A DNA stretch of 58,746 bases from Alphaproteobacteria bacterium (GTDB lineage: Bacteria > Pseudomonadota > Alphaproteobacteria > Rhizobiales > JAJFHC01): contig JAJFHD010000145.1 of NCBI GenBank assembly GCA_021775805.1, forward strand, positions 1 through 58,746, given 5' to 3'. The translations under genes were made by a program, and so were the position numbers. The notes beneath the pieces were generated by a model. The model was not told where the DNA came from, did no database searches, and was given only the letters and a program-made list of their open reading frames with translations. Positions 18,000-27,407 of the stretch are shown piece after piece (the stretch's first letter is position 1; each line of letters opens with the position of its first letter).

Positions 18000-19253
18000 T
18001 TGTCGGAAAACCTGTCACGAAACCATCTCCGACTGGTTGTCATGGGATCGGGGCTGGCGCTGCTCCTGGTGTCGGCGGCCGTGGTTGTGTGGTTGTTTTC
18101 GATGACGAAGAAAGTGTCGACCCATCCGGATGGATCTGTCAGGTTTGAAAGCCTCGCCGGTTGGGCAGGCGACGATCATGGCGCGGCGTTGAGAACCTTC
18201 CGGCGCTCGTGCGAAAAGATCGCCACCAGACCCGACAGCGAACCGATGGGCTCCGCAGGCGGGATGATTGCCGATTGGCGGACGGTTTGCGAATCGGCGC
18301 TTTCTCAATCGGAAGGCATCAGTGCGGCAGACGCGCGCGCCTTTTTCGAAACCCGATTCAAACTGCTGCCCATCGAGGGTGGCGAAGGCAATGTCGGATT
18401 GTTCACCGGGTATTTCGAACCCGAGGTCGCCGGTTCCCTGACCGAAAGCATCGGCTTTTCTGTCCCGCTCTATACCCGCCCTGCGGATCTGGTACGTCTC
18501 GACGATCAGGTTCCACGTCACGCAGATGCGACAGGTCTCAAATTCGGCCGGGTCGTCGACGGCGAAGCGCTGCCCTATTTCTCGCGCCGGGAAATCGAAC
18601 AAGGCGTGTTCAAAGGCACCGTGCCGGTGCTGGTCTATCTTAAAGACAAAATTGATGCTTTTTTTGTACACATTCAGGGCTCCAGCAGAATAAGGCTGCC
18701 GGACGAAACGGTCATGCGGGTAGCCTTTGCAGGCAAGTCCGGCCGTCCGTATACACCGATTGGACGAATTCTGATCGACCGGGGTGAGATTGCCCGTGAA
18801 GAGATGTCGATGCAGTCGATCAAAGCCTGGCTCAAGGCCAATCCAAAAAGCGCTGATGAGATCATGTGGCACAACCAGTCTTTCATTTTTTTCCGTCAGG
18901 TCGCAATGACAGATCCCGAACTGGGTCCGCCCGGCGCCCAGGGTGTGTCTCTGACACCGGGACGCAGTCTTGCGGTCGACCGGAAGCTGCACGGTTACGG
19001 CACGCCCTTCTGGCTTGATACTGCCGCACCGGCACCGTCGGGGCAGGGCGACACGCCTTTTCAAAGGTTGATGATCGCCCAGGATACCGGCTCGGCGATT
19101 CTGGGTGCTGTACGCGGTGATGTTTTCTGGGGTTCGGGGCCGTCGGCTGGCGCCATTGCGGGCCGCATGCAGCATCGCGGCAAGTTGTATTCACTGGTGC
19201 CCAGGGAACTCGCATCGAGGCTGTTGGCGGCTAAAGCGACGGCGGTCCAATGA
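18000..19253 (+). CDS. mltA: Membrane-bound lytic murein transglycosylase A (MltA)
   Basis: MltA cleaves peptidoglycan glycan strands to 1,6-anhydromuropeptides. The protein is 417 aa from a TTG at 18000, which has GGAG about 10 bases upstream; the next Met is residue 15. An N-terminal helix (VVMGSGLALLLVSAAVVVWLF) anchors it. The MltA domain with LFTGYFEPEVAGS and the 3D domain with GPPGAQGVSLTPGRSLAVD (catalytic Asp region, AQDTGSAILG) are present. The stop overlaps the Smr gene by 4 bases. Confidence 0.93.
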   Translation: MSENLSRNHLRLVVMGSGLALLLVSAAVVVWLFSMTKKVSTHPDGSVRFESLAGWAGDDHGAALRTFRRSCEKIATRPDSEPMGSAGGMIADWRTVCESALSQSEGISAADARAFFETRFKLLPIEGGEGNVGLFTGYFEPEVAGSLTESIGFSVPLYTRPADLVRLDDQVPRHADATGLKFGRVVDGEALPYFSRREIEQGVFKGTVPVLVYLKDKIDAFFVHIQGSSRIRLPDETVMRVAFAGKSGRPYTPIGRILIDRGEIAREEMSMQSIKAWLKANPKSADEIMWHNQSFIFFRQVAMTDPELGPPGAQGVSLTPGRSLAVDRKLHGYGTPFWLDTAAPAPSGQGDTPFQRLMIAQDTGSAILGAVRGDVFWGSGPSAGAIAGRMQHRGKLYSLVPRELASRLLAAKATAVQ

Positions 19254-19906
19254 GCCGAAAGAACGGGAACCACAGCAATGCCAGGGGTCCCCGGAATCTC
19301 ACGCGCCAGGAAACCGACCTGTGGCAGCAGATCACTGAAACGGTCACGCCGCTGAATCTAACCACGCAAACCACGGCACCAGAGGTTGAACCTTACGATC
19401 AAGCCGCTTTCGACGCATTCAAGCAAACCAGGCCTGCATCTCAAAAAGAACCGGCATTCAGGCCGGCGCCACAACCAAAAAAGCTGGCACCACAACCCTC
19501 CAACCAGCCGCCGCCAATCACCGGCCTCGACCGCAGGACCAGCCAGAAGCTGACACGCGGCAAGGTCGAGATCGATGCCCGGATCGATCTGCACGGCCAT
19601 AGCCAGGCTGAAGCCCATGTGGCCCTGCGCGGTTTTCTGCATCATGCCCATGCCTCAGGCAACCGGCTCGTGCTGGTCATCACCGGCAAGGGCGATGCGC
19701 CGTATTCGCGTCATACGCTTCATGGCCGTGGCGCCTATCACATGCCCGAGCGTCGTGCTGTCCTGCGTGAAGCCGTGCCGCGGTGGTTTGCAGAACCTGA
19801 GTTTCGCACGCTGGTCGCTGGATATCAGCCCGCCCATCCCAGACACGGCGGCGGCGGTGCGTATTATGTGCGCCTTCGGCGCAACAAGCCGCAGGGCCGA
19901 GCCTGA
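19250..19906 (+). CDS. Smr domain protein
   Basis: The protein is 218 aa. About 110 residues of Pro/Gln-rich, low-complexity N terminus precede a Smr domain beginning RIDLHGHSQAEAHVALRGFL. The second Smr motif VITGKGD and the downstream HPRHGGGGAYYVRLRR are present. Smr domains act as nicking or RNA/DNA-processing nucleases in several families; the job here is not established. Starts and stops overlap mltA (4 bases) and the XRE gene (1 base). Confidence 0.92.
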   Translation: MSRKNGNHSNARGPRNLTRQETDLWQQITETVTPLNLTTQTTAPEVEPYDQAAFDAFKQTRPASQKEPAFRPAPQPKKLAPQPSNQPPPITGLDRRTSQKLTRGKVEIDARIDLHGHSQAEAHVALRGFLHHAHASGNRLVLVITGKGDAPYSRHTLHGRGAYHMPERRAVLREAVPRWFAEPEFRTLVAGYQPAHPRHGGGGAYYVRLRRNKPQGRA

Positions 19907-20292
19907 TGACGCCCTTCGGTGAGAAAATCAGGGCCCTGAGGGATGCCCGCAACATAACCTTGAAACAGATGGCCGACGCCGTCGGGGTCTCGAGCGCCTA
20001 TCTTTCCGCATTGGAACACGGCAAACGGGGCCGGCCGAGCTGGTATCTGGTCCAGCGCATCATCGCTTTTTTCAACATCATCTGGGATGAGGCGGAAGAG
20101 ATCGAGCAACTCGCAAATCTGTCTCATCCCCGAATCGTGATCGATACCGCGGGCCTTGCCCCGGAGGCCACGGAACTGGCCAATCTTTTATCCCAGCGGA
20201 TCGCCGATCTGAATGCTGTGGAAATACAGGACCTCCTCGACCGGCTGCAGCGCCACACGCAGGGAAAGGCGCTGGACAAGCTGTCGGGTTAA
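19906..20292 (+). CDS. XRE-family HTH transcriptional regulator
   Basis: The protein is 128 aa. The N-terminal Cro/C1-type helix-turn-helix (residues about 4-60) includes LKQMADAVGVSSAYLSALEHGKRG. The C-terminal part has a helical segment without a recognised sensor. The start is inside TGATG at the Smr stop, so it belongs to the mltA-Smr operon. Such a regulator is commonly found downstream of Smr genes in this class; its target is unknown. Confidence 0.9.
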   Translation: MTPFGEKIRALRDARNITLKQMADAVGVSSAYLSALEHGKRGRPSWYLVQRIIAFFNIIWDEAEEIEQLANLSHPRIVIDTAGLAPEATELANLLSQRIADLNAVEIQDLLDRLQRHTQGKALDKLSG

Positions 20293-20349
20293 TGTGCAAA
20301 GCCTGTTGAAAACCATTTGAAACCAGCGCCCTTGCGGGCACCATGGGCA

Positions 20350-21657
20350 TTACAGAATAAACTTTGAAAGATCGGCGTTGCGTGCAAGATCTCCGATGTG
20401 ATCTTCCACATACTGGGCATCGATCACGACCTTGTCGCCTGACCAGTCGGTCGCCTCGAAACTGATTTCGTCGAGCACGCGCTCCATGACGGTTTGCAGC
20501 CTCCTGGCCCCGATGTTTTCAACCGATGCGTTGATCTCGGCGGCCAGCGTCGCCAGGGTTTCCACACCGTCATCGGTAAACTCCAGTTCAACGTTTTCCG
20601 TCGCAAGCAAAGCCACATATTGCTTGATCAGGCTGGCTTCCGGCTCCGTCAGGATCCGCAGGTAATCGTCACGGGTGAGGGCCCGTAGCTCAACCCTGAT
20701 CGGCAGGCGGCCTTGCAGCTCGGGCAGCAGATCTGACGGTTTGGCGATGTGAAAGGCACCCGACGCGATGAACAGGATGTGGTCCGTCTTGACCGGCCCA
20801 TGCTTCGTGCTCACCGTCGTACCCTCGATCAGCGGCAGAAGATCGCGCTGGACACCCTCGCGGCTGACGTCCCCGCCGGTGCGTTCCGACCGCGCGCAGA
20901 TCTTGTCGATTTCATCCAGAAACACGATACCGTTGTTTTCCACGAGATCGATTGCATCCGTCGTCAGGGCGTCCTCGTCGAGCAGCTTGTCGGATTCATC
21001 TGCAATCAGGACCTCATAGCTTTCCTTCACCACCATCCGGCGCGGTTTTGTCTGCTGGCCCATTGCCTTGCCGAACATGTCGCTCAGGTTGATCATGCCC
21101 ATCTGGGCACCCGGCATACCCGGAATATCGAAGCTCGGCATGCCGCCGCCGGAATCGGCGACCTGAACTTCAATCTCCTTGTCGTCGAGCAGTCCGTCGC
21201 GCAGTTTCTTGCGGAAGCTGTCGCGTGTCGAACTGCTGGCGTTTTCGCCCACCAGGGCGGTCAGAACCCGTTCCTCGGCGTTGATGTGCGCGGCGGCCTC
21301 GACCTCCTTGCGCTTGGAAGTGCGCACCAGGCCGATGGCGATTTCCATCAGGTCGCGGATCATCTGCTCGACATCGCGGCCGACATACCCGACTTCCGTG
21401 AATTTGGTGGCCTCGACCTTGATGAACGGGGCATTGGCAAGCCTCGCCAGACGCCGCGAAATTTCCGTCTTGCCGACACCGGTCGGCCCGATCATGAGAA
21501 TGTTCTTCGGCAAAACCTCCTCGCGCAGGTCGCCCTCAAGCTGCTTGCGCCGCCATCTGTTGCGCAGGGCAATGGCAACGGCACGCTTGGCGTCCTTTTG
21601 TCCGATAATATGGCGGTCGAGTTCGGAAACGATCTCGCGGGGGGAAAAGTCGGTCAT
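20350..21657 (-). CDS. hslU: HslUV protease ATPase subunit HslU (ClpY)
   Basis: HslU is the AAA+ unfoldase that feeds substrates to the HslV peptidase. The protein is 435 aa with Walker A GPTGVGKTEISRRLA, Walker B FLDEIDKI, the I-domain insert between them and the C terminus ARNADLSKFIL, which docks into HslV. It lies downstream of hslV on the same strand and is convergent with the XRE gene. Confidence 0.97.
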   Translation of the reverse strand: MTDFSPREIVSELDRHIIGQKDAKRAVAIALRNRWRRKQLEGDLREEVLPKNILMIGPTGVGKTEISRRLARLANAPFIKVEATKFTEVGYVGRDVEQMIRDLMEIAIGLVRTSKRKEVEAAAHINAEERVLTALVGENASSSTRDSFRKKLRDGLLDDKEIEVQVADSGGGMPSFDIPGMPGAQMGMINLSDMFGKAMGQQTKPRRMVVKESYEVLIADESDKLLDEDALTTDAIDLVENNGIVFLDEIDKICARSERTGGDVSREGVQRDLLPLIEGTTVSTKHGPVKTDHILFIASGAFHIAKPSDLLPELQGRLPIRVELRALTRDDYLRILTEPEASLIKQYVALLATENVELEFTDDGVETLATLAAEINASVENIGARRLQTVMERVLDEISFEATDWSGDKVVIDAQYVEDHIGDLARNADLSKFIL

Positions 21658-21720
21658 GAGTAAGCTTTCAAAGATAGTATGTGTTGCACGTCACAGTCGT
21701 CGTGCACGCAAGCGGTCCGG

Positions 21721-22281
21721 TCACTCGGCCAGGGTTTCGACCACCAGATTCTCGTTGGTATAGACGCAAATGTCTGCGGCTATTTTCATCGCCCGCCGGG
21801 CAATGTCTTCGGCACTCATATCAGTATCGATCAGAGCCCGTGCGGCTGCCAGCGCATAATTGCCGCCCGACCCGATGCCGATGACACCGCTTTCGGGTTC
21901 CAGCACATCGCCGGTTCCTGTCAGGACCAGGCTTGCAGTCGGATCGGCCACGATCATCATGGCTTCCAGACGTCTCAGAAACCGGTCCGTGCGCCAGTCC
22001 TTCGCCAGTTCGACACAGGCCCTGGTCAGCTGGGCGGGGTACTGTTCGAGTTTGCCTTCCAGGCGCTCGAACAGGGTCATGGCATCGGCCGTGGCACCGG
22101 CAAACCCCGCGATCACCTGGCCGTCACCAAGCGGGCGGACCTTGCGGGCATTGCCCTTGATGACGGTATCGCCCAGGGTCACCTGGCCGTCGCCGGCAAT
22201 GACGACCTGGCCGTTCTTGCGGACCGTGAGGATGGTGGTGCCATGCCATACGGCATAAGGATCGAAACGTTGGTTTGTCAC
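21721..22281 (-). CDS. hslV: HslUV protease peptidase subunit HslV (ClpQ)
   Basis: HslV is a proteasome-like Thr peptidase. The start is chosen at the GTG at 22281, preceded by AGGA with 8 bases of spacing; this gives 186 aa beginning MTNQRFDPYAVWHGTTIL. The active-site Thr follows HG, so a short propeptide is removed. IAGDGQVTLGDTVIKGNARK and GIGSGGNYA are HslV signatures. The frame stays open to 22392 but that extra N terminus has no family resemblance. Confidence 0.95.
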   Translation of the reverse strand: MTNQRFDPYAVWHGTTILTVRKNGQVVIAGDGQVTLGDTVIKGNARKVRPLGDGQVIAGFAGATADAMTLFERLEGKLEQYPAQLTRACVELAKDWRTDRFLRRLEAMMIVADPTASLVLTGTGDVLEPESGVIGIGSGGNYALAAARALIDTDMSAEDIARRAMKIAADICVYTNENLVVETLAE

Positions 22282-22499
22282 TGGATTGTTCCTGGATAGC
22301 GTTGCCGAGGTTTCTCGCAACCCCAGACATGTATGAAACCTGAGCGCAAAAGAAAAGTCCTGAATCGATTTTCCAGAGCTGTCTCGCTTCAACCTATCCC
22401 GAGAACAGGGTTAAGCAAGACGGCGATTGATCGGCTGGTTAACTAGTCACGGGCTAAGCGACCTGCTAAAAGACCGCCGACCGCAGGAAAGGCTCCGTC

Positions 22500-23093
22500 A
22501 TGCGTACCGCAGATATCGAACGCAACACCAGCGAAACCAAAATCACGGCGTCCGTCAATCTTGATGGCTCGGGCCAATACGACGTCAAGACCGGAATCGG
22601 CTTTCTCGACCATATGCTCGAACAGCTTGCCAGGCATTCGCTGATGGACATTAGGTTGCGTGCCGACGGCGATCTTCATATCGACATGCACCACACCACC
22701 GAGGATACAGGTATCGCCCTGGGCTTGGCGTTCAGGAAAGCGCTTGGCGACATGAAGGGCATCCGGCGTTTCTCCCACGTCATGCTGCCGATGGACGAAA
22801 CCCTGTCGCGTGTGGCGATCGATGTGTCCGGCCGGCCGTTCCTGGTTTGGAATGTCACGTTTTCACGCCCGAAAATCGGCGACATGGACACCGAACTCTT
22901 CCGCGAATGGTTTCAGGCCTTCGCCATGAATGCCGGAATGACGCTTCATGTGGAAACCCTGTATGGCGAAAACAACCATCATATCGCCGAATCCTGTTTC
23001 AAAGGACTGGCCCGTGCGTTAAGGACAGCCGTGGAGATCGACGAACGCCAGGCCGGAATCATACCGTCAACCAAAGGCCGGCTCGGCGACTGA
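22500..23093 (+). CDS. hisB: Imidazoleglycerol-phosphate dehydratase HisB
   Basis: HisB dehydrates imidazole glycerol phosphate to imidazole acetol phosphate (histidine step 6). The protein is 197 aa, monofunctional without the phosphatase domain. Metal-binding motifs include HHTTEDTGIALG and ENNHHIAESCFKGLARALR. It is first of the run hisB-DUF2628-hisH-hisA-hisF-hisE, divergent from hslV. Confidence 0.97.
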   Translation: MRTADIERNTSETKITASVNLDGSGQYDVKTGIGFLDHMLEQLARHSLMDIRLRADGDLHIDMHHTTEDTGIALGLAFRKALGDMKGIRRFSHVMLPMDETLSRVAIDVSGRPFLVWNVTFSRPKIGDMDTELFREWFQAFAMNAGMTLHVETLYGENNHHIAESCFKGLARALRTAVEIDERQAGIIPSTKGRLGD

Positions 23094-23158
23094 AGCTTTT
23101 GAAACCACTGAAGCCAATGAAGTTCATGAGTTTTGCTCCCGGATCCGGGTACCGATAA

Positions 23159-23677
23159 ATGCGCACATACTCCGTCCACCACACCCAACCGACGCCGCAA
23201 GCCACGGCGGACTATGCCGACGGTGCGGTATTTGTGCGCGAGGGGTTTGCCGTTTTTGCCTTCCTGTTCCATTTTTTCTGGTTTCTGTATCACCGCATGT
23301 GGCTCGTCTTCGTGCTTTACCTGGCCGTATCGGTTGCCGCCAGCGTTGCAATCGATCTTATCGGGTTGAATCCGCTGTCGGGCCTCATCGCCGCCACCGC
23401 AATCAATTTGATTGTTGGCTTCGAAGCCAACGACCTTCGGCGCTGGACTTTGGCGCGCAAGGGGTATGACCTGATCGCCGTTGTCCGGGCCAGGTCTCTG
23501 ATTGAGGCAGAGGAGAAGTATTTTTCGTGGGTCTTGGCCCAAGCCAACGAGGGTGAAATCGGCAGCCCGGCAGCGCCGCACAACCGGCCCGGGGTCGTCT
23601 CCTTTGCACCCCTAAAACCGCAAGCCGGCGAGGATGACGTCGTCGGCCTGTTTCCCCGCCCGGAGGGGTCCGCGTGA
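23159..23677 (+). CDS. DUF2628 membrane protein
   Basis: The protein is 172 aa. Residues about 28-85 hold two hydrophobic segments (FAVFAFLFHFFWFLYHRMW and LVFVLYLAVSVAASVAIDLI), and a third segment precedes FEANDLRRWTLARKGYDLIAVV. This pattern is DUF2628, a family routinely inserted between hisB and hisH in alphaproteobacteria. Its function is unknown. Its stop overlaps hisH by 4 bases. Confidence 0.88.
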   Translation: MRTYSVHHTQPTPQATADYADGAVFVREGFAVFAFLFHFFWFLYHRMWLVFVLYLAVSVAASVAIDLIGLNPLSGLIAATAINLIVGFEANDLRRWTLARKGYDLIAVVRARSLIEAEEKYFSWVLAQANEGEIGSPAAPHNRPGVVSFAPLKPQAGEDDVVGLFPRPEGSA

Positions 23678-24333
23678 CCGGTCGGAGCGTCGCGATCATC
23701 GACTACGGCTCCGGCAACCTGAGGTCCGCGGCAAAGGCATTCGAGCGTGCTGCGGCGCAAACCGGCGTGACCCACACGATCGAGGTTACCGCCGATCCGG
23801 ACGCTGTCTCCAGGGCAGACCGGATCGTATTGCCCGGCGTCGGTGCCTTTGCCGACTGCAAATCCGGTGTCATGGCCATTGATGGGTTGTGGCCGGCCCT
23901 TGAGGATGCGGTGCGGGCACGCGGGCGCCCGTTCCTGGGGATTTGCGTCGGCATGCAACTGCTGGCGACCCGCGGACTGGAGTATGGCGAAACGCCGGGA
24001 TTTGGCTGGATCGACGGAGAGGTTCGCGCCCTTGAACCGGCCGACCCTTCACTCAAGGTGCCGCATATGGGCTGGAACACCCTTGAGCTCGAAAGACCGC
24101 ATGCCCTGTTTGACGGCATCGCCACGGGCCCCGATGGGCTTCATGCGTACTTTGTCCATGGGTATCATTTGAGCCCGACCGACCGGCGCGACGTGCTGGC
24201 GACCACGGATTATAGCGGAACGGTGACGGCTGCCGTTGTGCGCGGTAACATCGCCGGTACGCAATTCCATCCTGAAAAGAGCCAGAAGCTCGGGCTTCGG
24301 CTGATTGAGAATTTCCTGCGTTGGACACCCTGA
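23674..24333 (+). CDS. hisH: Imidazole glycerol phosphate synthase glutaminase subunit HisH
   Basis: HisH releases ammonia from glutamine and channels it to HisF. The protein is 219 aa from a GTG start. The catalytic triad is visible as Cys in FLGICVGMQLL and His/Glu in GTQFHPEKSQKLG. YGSGNL at the N terminus and the oxyanion region PGVGAFADC are conserved. Confidence 0.97.
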   Translation: MTGRSVAIIDYGSGNLRSAAKAFERAAAQTGVTHTIEVTADPDAVSRADRIVLPGVGAFADCKSGVMAIDGLWPALEDAVRARGRPFLGICVGMQLLATRGLEYGETPGFGWIDGEVRALEPADPSLKVPHMGWNTLELERPHALFDGIATGPDGLHAYFVHGYHLSPTDRRDVLATTDYSGTVTAAVVRGNIAGTQFHPEKSQKLGLRLIENFLRWTP

Positions 24334-24367
24334 CGCCTGAGTCACACATTATCGCGGACATCCGATC

Positions 24368-25123
24368 ATGATTCTCTTTCCTGCAATCGACCTCAAGGAC
24401 GGAAACTGCGTCCGCCTGATCAAGGGCGACATGGATCAGGCAACGGTTTTCAACGACAATCCCGGCGATCAGGCCCGGTCATTTGAACAACTCGGTTTCG
24501 AGTGGCTTCACCTGGTCGACCTCAACGGCGCCTTCGAGGGGCGGCCGGTCAACGGCTCAGCTGTCGATGCCATCCTCGACGCGGTTACCCTTCCCATCCA
24601 GCTTGGCGGCGGCATCCGTGACCGCGACACCATAGACATGTGGCTCGAAAAGGGCATAGCCAGGGTCATTCTCGGCACCGCGGCCGTGCGTGATCCGGAA
24701 CTGGTCCGGCAGGCCTGCCGCGACCATCCCGGCCGGATCGCCGTCGGTCTCGACGCCCGCAAGGGTCGGGTTGCCGTCGAAGGGTGGGCCGAGACATCCG
24801 AGCTTTCGGTAACCGAGATGGCCGCACGGTTTGAAGATTCCGGGGTTGCGGCAATCATTTTCACCGACATCGACCGCGATGGTGTGCTCGAGGGGCTGAA
24901 CCTGGACGAAACGATCGGCCTGGCCCGGTCGACGTCGATACCGGTGATCGCCAGCGGCGGACTGTCGTCGATGGATGATATCGAAAAACTGCTCGCGCCC
25001 GAATGTGCCGGGCTTTCGGGCGCAATCTCCGGCCGGGCGCTCTATGACGGACGGATCGATGCTGCCCGGGCGCTTGCAAAGTTGCGGGCCGGGCGTGTTC
25101 CGGAAGGTGCGGGCAATGCTTAA
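24368..25123 (+). CDS. hisA: ProFAR isomerase HisA
   Basis: HisA isomerises ProFAR to PRFAR (histidine step 4). It is a 251 aa TIM barrel. ILFPAIDLKDGNCVRL at the N terminus, LGGGIRDRDTI and the catalytic Asp residues in AIDLKDG and TDIDRDG are present, with SGGLSS before the end. The stop overlaps hisF by 8 bases. Confidence 0.97.
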   Translation: MILFPAIDLKDGNCVRLIKGDMDQATVFNDNPGDQARSFEQLGFEWLHLVDLNGAFEGRPVNGSAVDAILDAVTLPIQLGGGIRDRDTIDMWLEKGIARVILGTAAVRDPELVRQACRDHPGRIAVGLDARKGRVAVEGWAETSELSVTEMAARFEDSGVAAIIFTDIDRDGVLEGLNLDETIGLARSTSIPVIASGGLSSMDDIEKLLAPECAGLSGAISGRALYDGRIDAARALAKLRAGRVPEGAGNA

Positions 25124-25898
25124 GGCCCGTGTCATTCCCTGCCTCGACGTCAAGGATGGACGGGTCGTCAAAGGGGTCAATTTTGTCGACCTGCGCGACG
25201 CCGGTGATCCGGTGGAAAGTGCTACCGCCTATGACGCGGCAGGTGCCGACGAGCTGTGTTTTCTCGATATCACGGCAAGCCATGAAAACCGCGGCATTAT
25301 TCTGGATGTGGTCTCGAGGACGGCGGAGCAGTGCTTCATGCCGCTGACCGTGGGTGGCGGCGTGCGCGCTGTGGAGGACGTGCGCAAGCTGCTTCTTGCC
25401 GGTGCCGACAAGGTTTCCATCAACACCGCAGCCGTCAGGGACCGCGACTTCGTCGACCGTGCCGCAGAGAAGTACGGCAGCCAGTGTATCGTGGTGGCGA
25501 TCGACGCCAAGAAAACCTCAACAGACGGGGAAACGGACCGCTGGGAGATCTTTACCCATGGCGGCCGCGAGCCGACCGGCATCGACGCCGTCGCGTTCGC
25601 CCGCGACGTGGTGGGCCGGGGCGCCGGTGAACTGCTTCTGACATCGATGGACCGGGACGGCACCAAGGCGGGCTTCGACATCGCTCTCACCCGTGCGGTC
25701 AGCGACGCCGTCACGGTGCCGGTCATTGCCAGCGGTGGCGTCGGGACGCTGGATCATCTCGTGGACGGCATCAAGCAGGGTCATGCCAGCGCGGTGCTTG
25801 CCGCCTCGATCTTTCATTTCGGCGAATTTTCCATCTGTGAAGCAAAACGGCATATGGAATTGGCAGGTGTTCCGGTGCGCCTGGACGGTGAAGCATAG
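25116..25898 (+). CDS. hisF: Imidazole glycerol phosphate synthase cyclase subunit HisF
   Basis: HisF joins PRFAR and ammonia to form imidazole glycerol phosphate and AICAR. It is a 260 aa TIM barrel starting at the ATG at 25116 (MLKARVIPCLDVKDGRVVKG), preceded by GGAAGG. VGGGVRAVEDVRKLLLAGADKVSIN and SMDRDGTKAGFD are signatures; catalytic Asp in CLDVKDG and SMDRDG are intact. The open frame back to 24975 overlaps hisA and is rejected. Confidence 0.97.
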   Translation: MLKARVIPCLDVKDGRVVKGVNFVDLRDAGDPVESATAYDAAGADELCFLDITASHENRGIILDVVSRTAEQCFMPLTVGGGVRAVEDVRKLLLAGADKVSINTAAVRDRDFVDRAAEKYGSQCIVVAIDAKKTSTDGETDRWEIFTHGGREPTGIDAVAFARDVVGRGAGELLLTSMDRDGTKAGFDIALTRAVSDAVTVPVIASGGVGTLDHLVDGIKQGHASAVLAASIFHFGEFSICEAKRHMELAGVPVRLDGEA

Positions 25899-25982
25899 TA
25901 GGGTGGCAAAGGTGCGGCACGGCGGCGCTGTTCAATCGGACCGATGAAGTGTATGACACCGGCCATCGTCAGATGACCAAAA

Positions 25983-26363
25983 ATGGACCGAACCATGAGT
26001 GGAAATTCCGACAGGGCCGGACCCGACGTACTGACACAACTGGCTGCCACAATCCACGAACGTCGGCTGGCGCCGGTCGACGATTCCTACACGGCCAGGC
26101 TGGTTGATGCCGGGATAGAAAAATGCGCCCAGAAATTCGGCGAAGAGGCAATCGAGACGGTTATCGCAGCGGTGGCGGGAAACCGGGGTCAGACGGTCAG
26201 CGAATCCGCCGACATGCTTTACCATCTGCTTGTTGTATTTGAAGCAGCCGGAATCGGCATTCACGAGGTATTTGAAGAACTCCAGCGCCGGCAAGGTGTC
26301 AGCGGTCTGGTGGAAAAGGCCAACCGGGCCGGGTCCGGCGGCCCGTCGCCGGACAACGGGTGA
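25983..26363 (+). CDS. hisE: Phosphoribosyl-ATP pyrophosphatase HisE
   Basis: HisE hydrolyses PR-ATP to PR-AMP (histidine step 2). The protein is 126 aa, slightly long because of N- and C-terminal tails; an alternative start is the ATG at 25995. The helical MazG-type core is visible as KFGEEAIETVIAA and SADMLYHLLVV. The stop overlaps coaA by 4 bases. Confidence 0.95.
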   Translation: MDRTMSGNSDRAGPDVLTQLAATIHERRLAPVDDSYTARLVDAGIEKCAQKFGEEAIETVIAAVAGNRGQTVSESADMLYHLLVVFEAAGIGIHEVFEELQRRQGVSGLVEKANRAGSGGPSPDNG

Positions 26364-27337
26364 ACATCGCCATGACCGAAACCCTGGATCGAACCACCAC
26401 GAATGAACTGGCGCCGCACCGGGTGTTTTCCAGAACCGAATGGGGCCGCCTGCGCGCCGACACCCCCCTGACCCTGTCGCAATCGGAAATCGAAGACCTG
26501 CAGGGTATCAACGAACCGGTGTCCATGGACGAGTTCAGCCAGATCTATCTGCCGATTGCCAGACTGCTGAACCTCTATGTGGCGGCAACCCAGCAGTTGT
26601 TTTCCGCGACCCAGGAATTTCTCGGCGCCGGTGAGCACAAGGTGCCCTACATCATCGGGCTCGCGGGAAGTGTCGCCGCCGGCAAGAGCACGTCGGCCCG
26701 CGTTCTCAGAGCCCTTCTTGCCGGCGGGCCCGGAAATCCGAAAGTTGATCTGGTGCCGACAGACGGTTTTTTGTTGCCGAACGCAGTGCTCAATGCCGAA
26801 GGTCTCATGGACAAGAAGGGATTTCCGGAAAGCTACGACCTGCCGACGCTTCTGCGCTTCCTGTCGGACATCAAGGCCGGCAAGCGTCACGTCAAGGCAC
26901 CGGTCTATTCTCATTTGGCCTATGACGTGCTGCCCGATCGGACAATCGAGGTTGACCAGCCCGATGTTCTGATTGTCGAGGGGTTGAACGTCCTGCAGAC
27001 AGGCAAACCCCCCGAGGACGGCAAAGCCATCCCCTATGTCTCGGATTTCTTCGATTTTTCGGTCTACATCGACGCCGACGAGGATGTGCTGCGGCGCTGG
27101 TATGTGGAGCGGTTCTTCAGCTTGCGCGAAACCGCTTTCCGCAACCCGAAATCCTACTTCCACCGTTACTCCAAACTCACCGACGACCAGTCATTCGAGA
27201 CGGCGAACGACATCTGGGACCGGATAAATCTGAAAAACCTTCTGGAGAATGTCCTGCCCACCCGCCATCGTGCGGACTTGATCCTGCGCAAGGGTTCGGA
27301 TCATATTACCCAGGCCGTGGCACTGCGTAAGCTCTGA
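26360..27337 (+). CDS. coaA: Type I pantothenate kinase CoaA
   Basis: CoaA phosphorylates pantothenate, the first step of CoA synthesis. The protein is 325 aa from a GTG; a second Met at residue 5 is also possible. The P-loop GLAGSVAAGKSTSARVL lies near residue 102, and PTDGFLLPNAVL and FFDFSVYIDAD are CoaA signatures. It ends the hisE-coaA pair. No type III kinase is visible in the window. Confidence 0.96.
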   Translation: MNIAMTETLDRTTTNELAPHRVFSRTEWGRLRADTPLTLSQSEIEDLQGINEPVSMDEFSQIYLPIARLLNLYVAATQQLFSATQEFLGAGEHKVPYIIGLAGSVAAGKSTSARVLRALLAGGPGNPKVDLVPTDGFLLPNAVLNAEGLMDKKGFPESYDLPTLLRFLSDIKAGKRHVKAPVYSHLAYDVLPDRTIEVDQPDVLIVEGLNVLQTGKPPEDGKAIPYVSDFFDFSVYIDADEDVLRRWYVERFFSLRETAFRNPKSYFHRYSKLTDDQSFETANDIWDRINLKNLLENVLPTRHRADLILRKGSDHITQAVALRKL

Positions 27338-27407
27338 AAGATCAGCGACCGCCCCGCGGCGCCGAAGGTACTGAACAGAGGCTCTCTTGCAAGACAGTCA
27401 TACATCC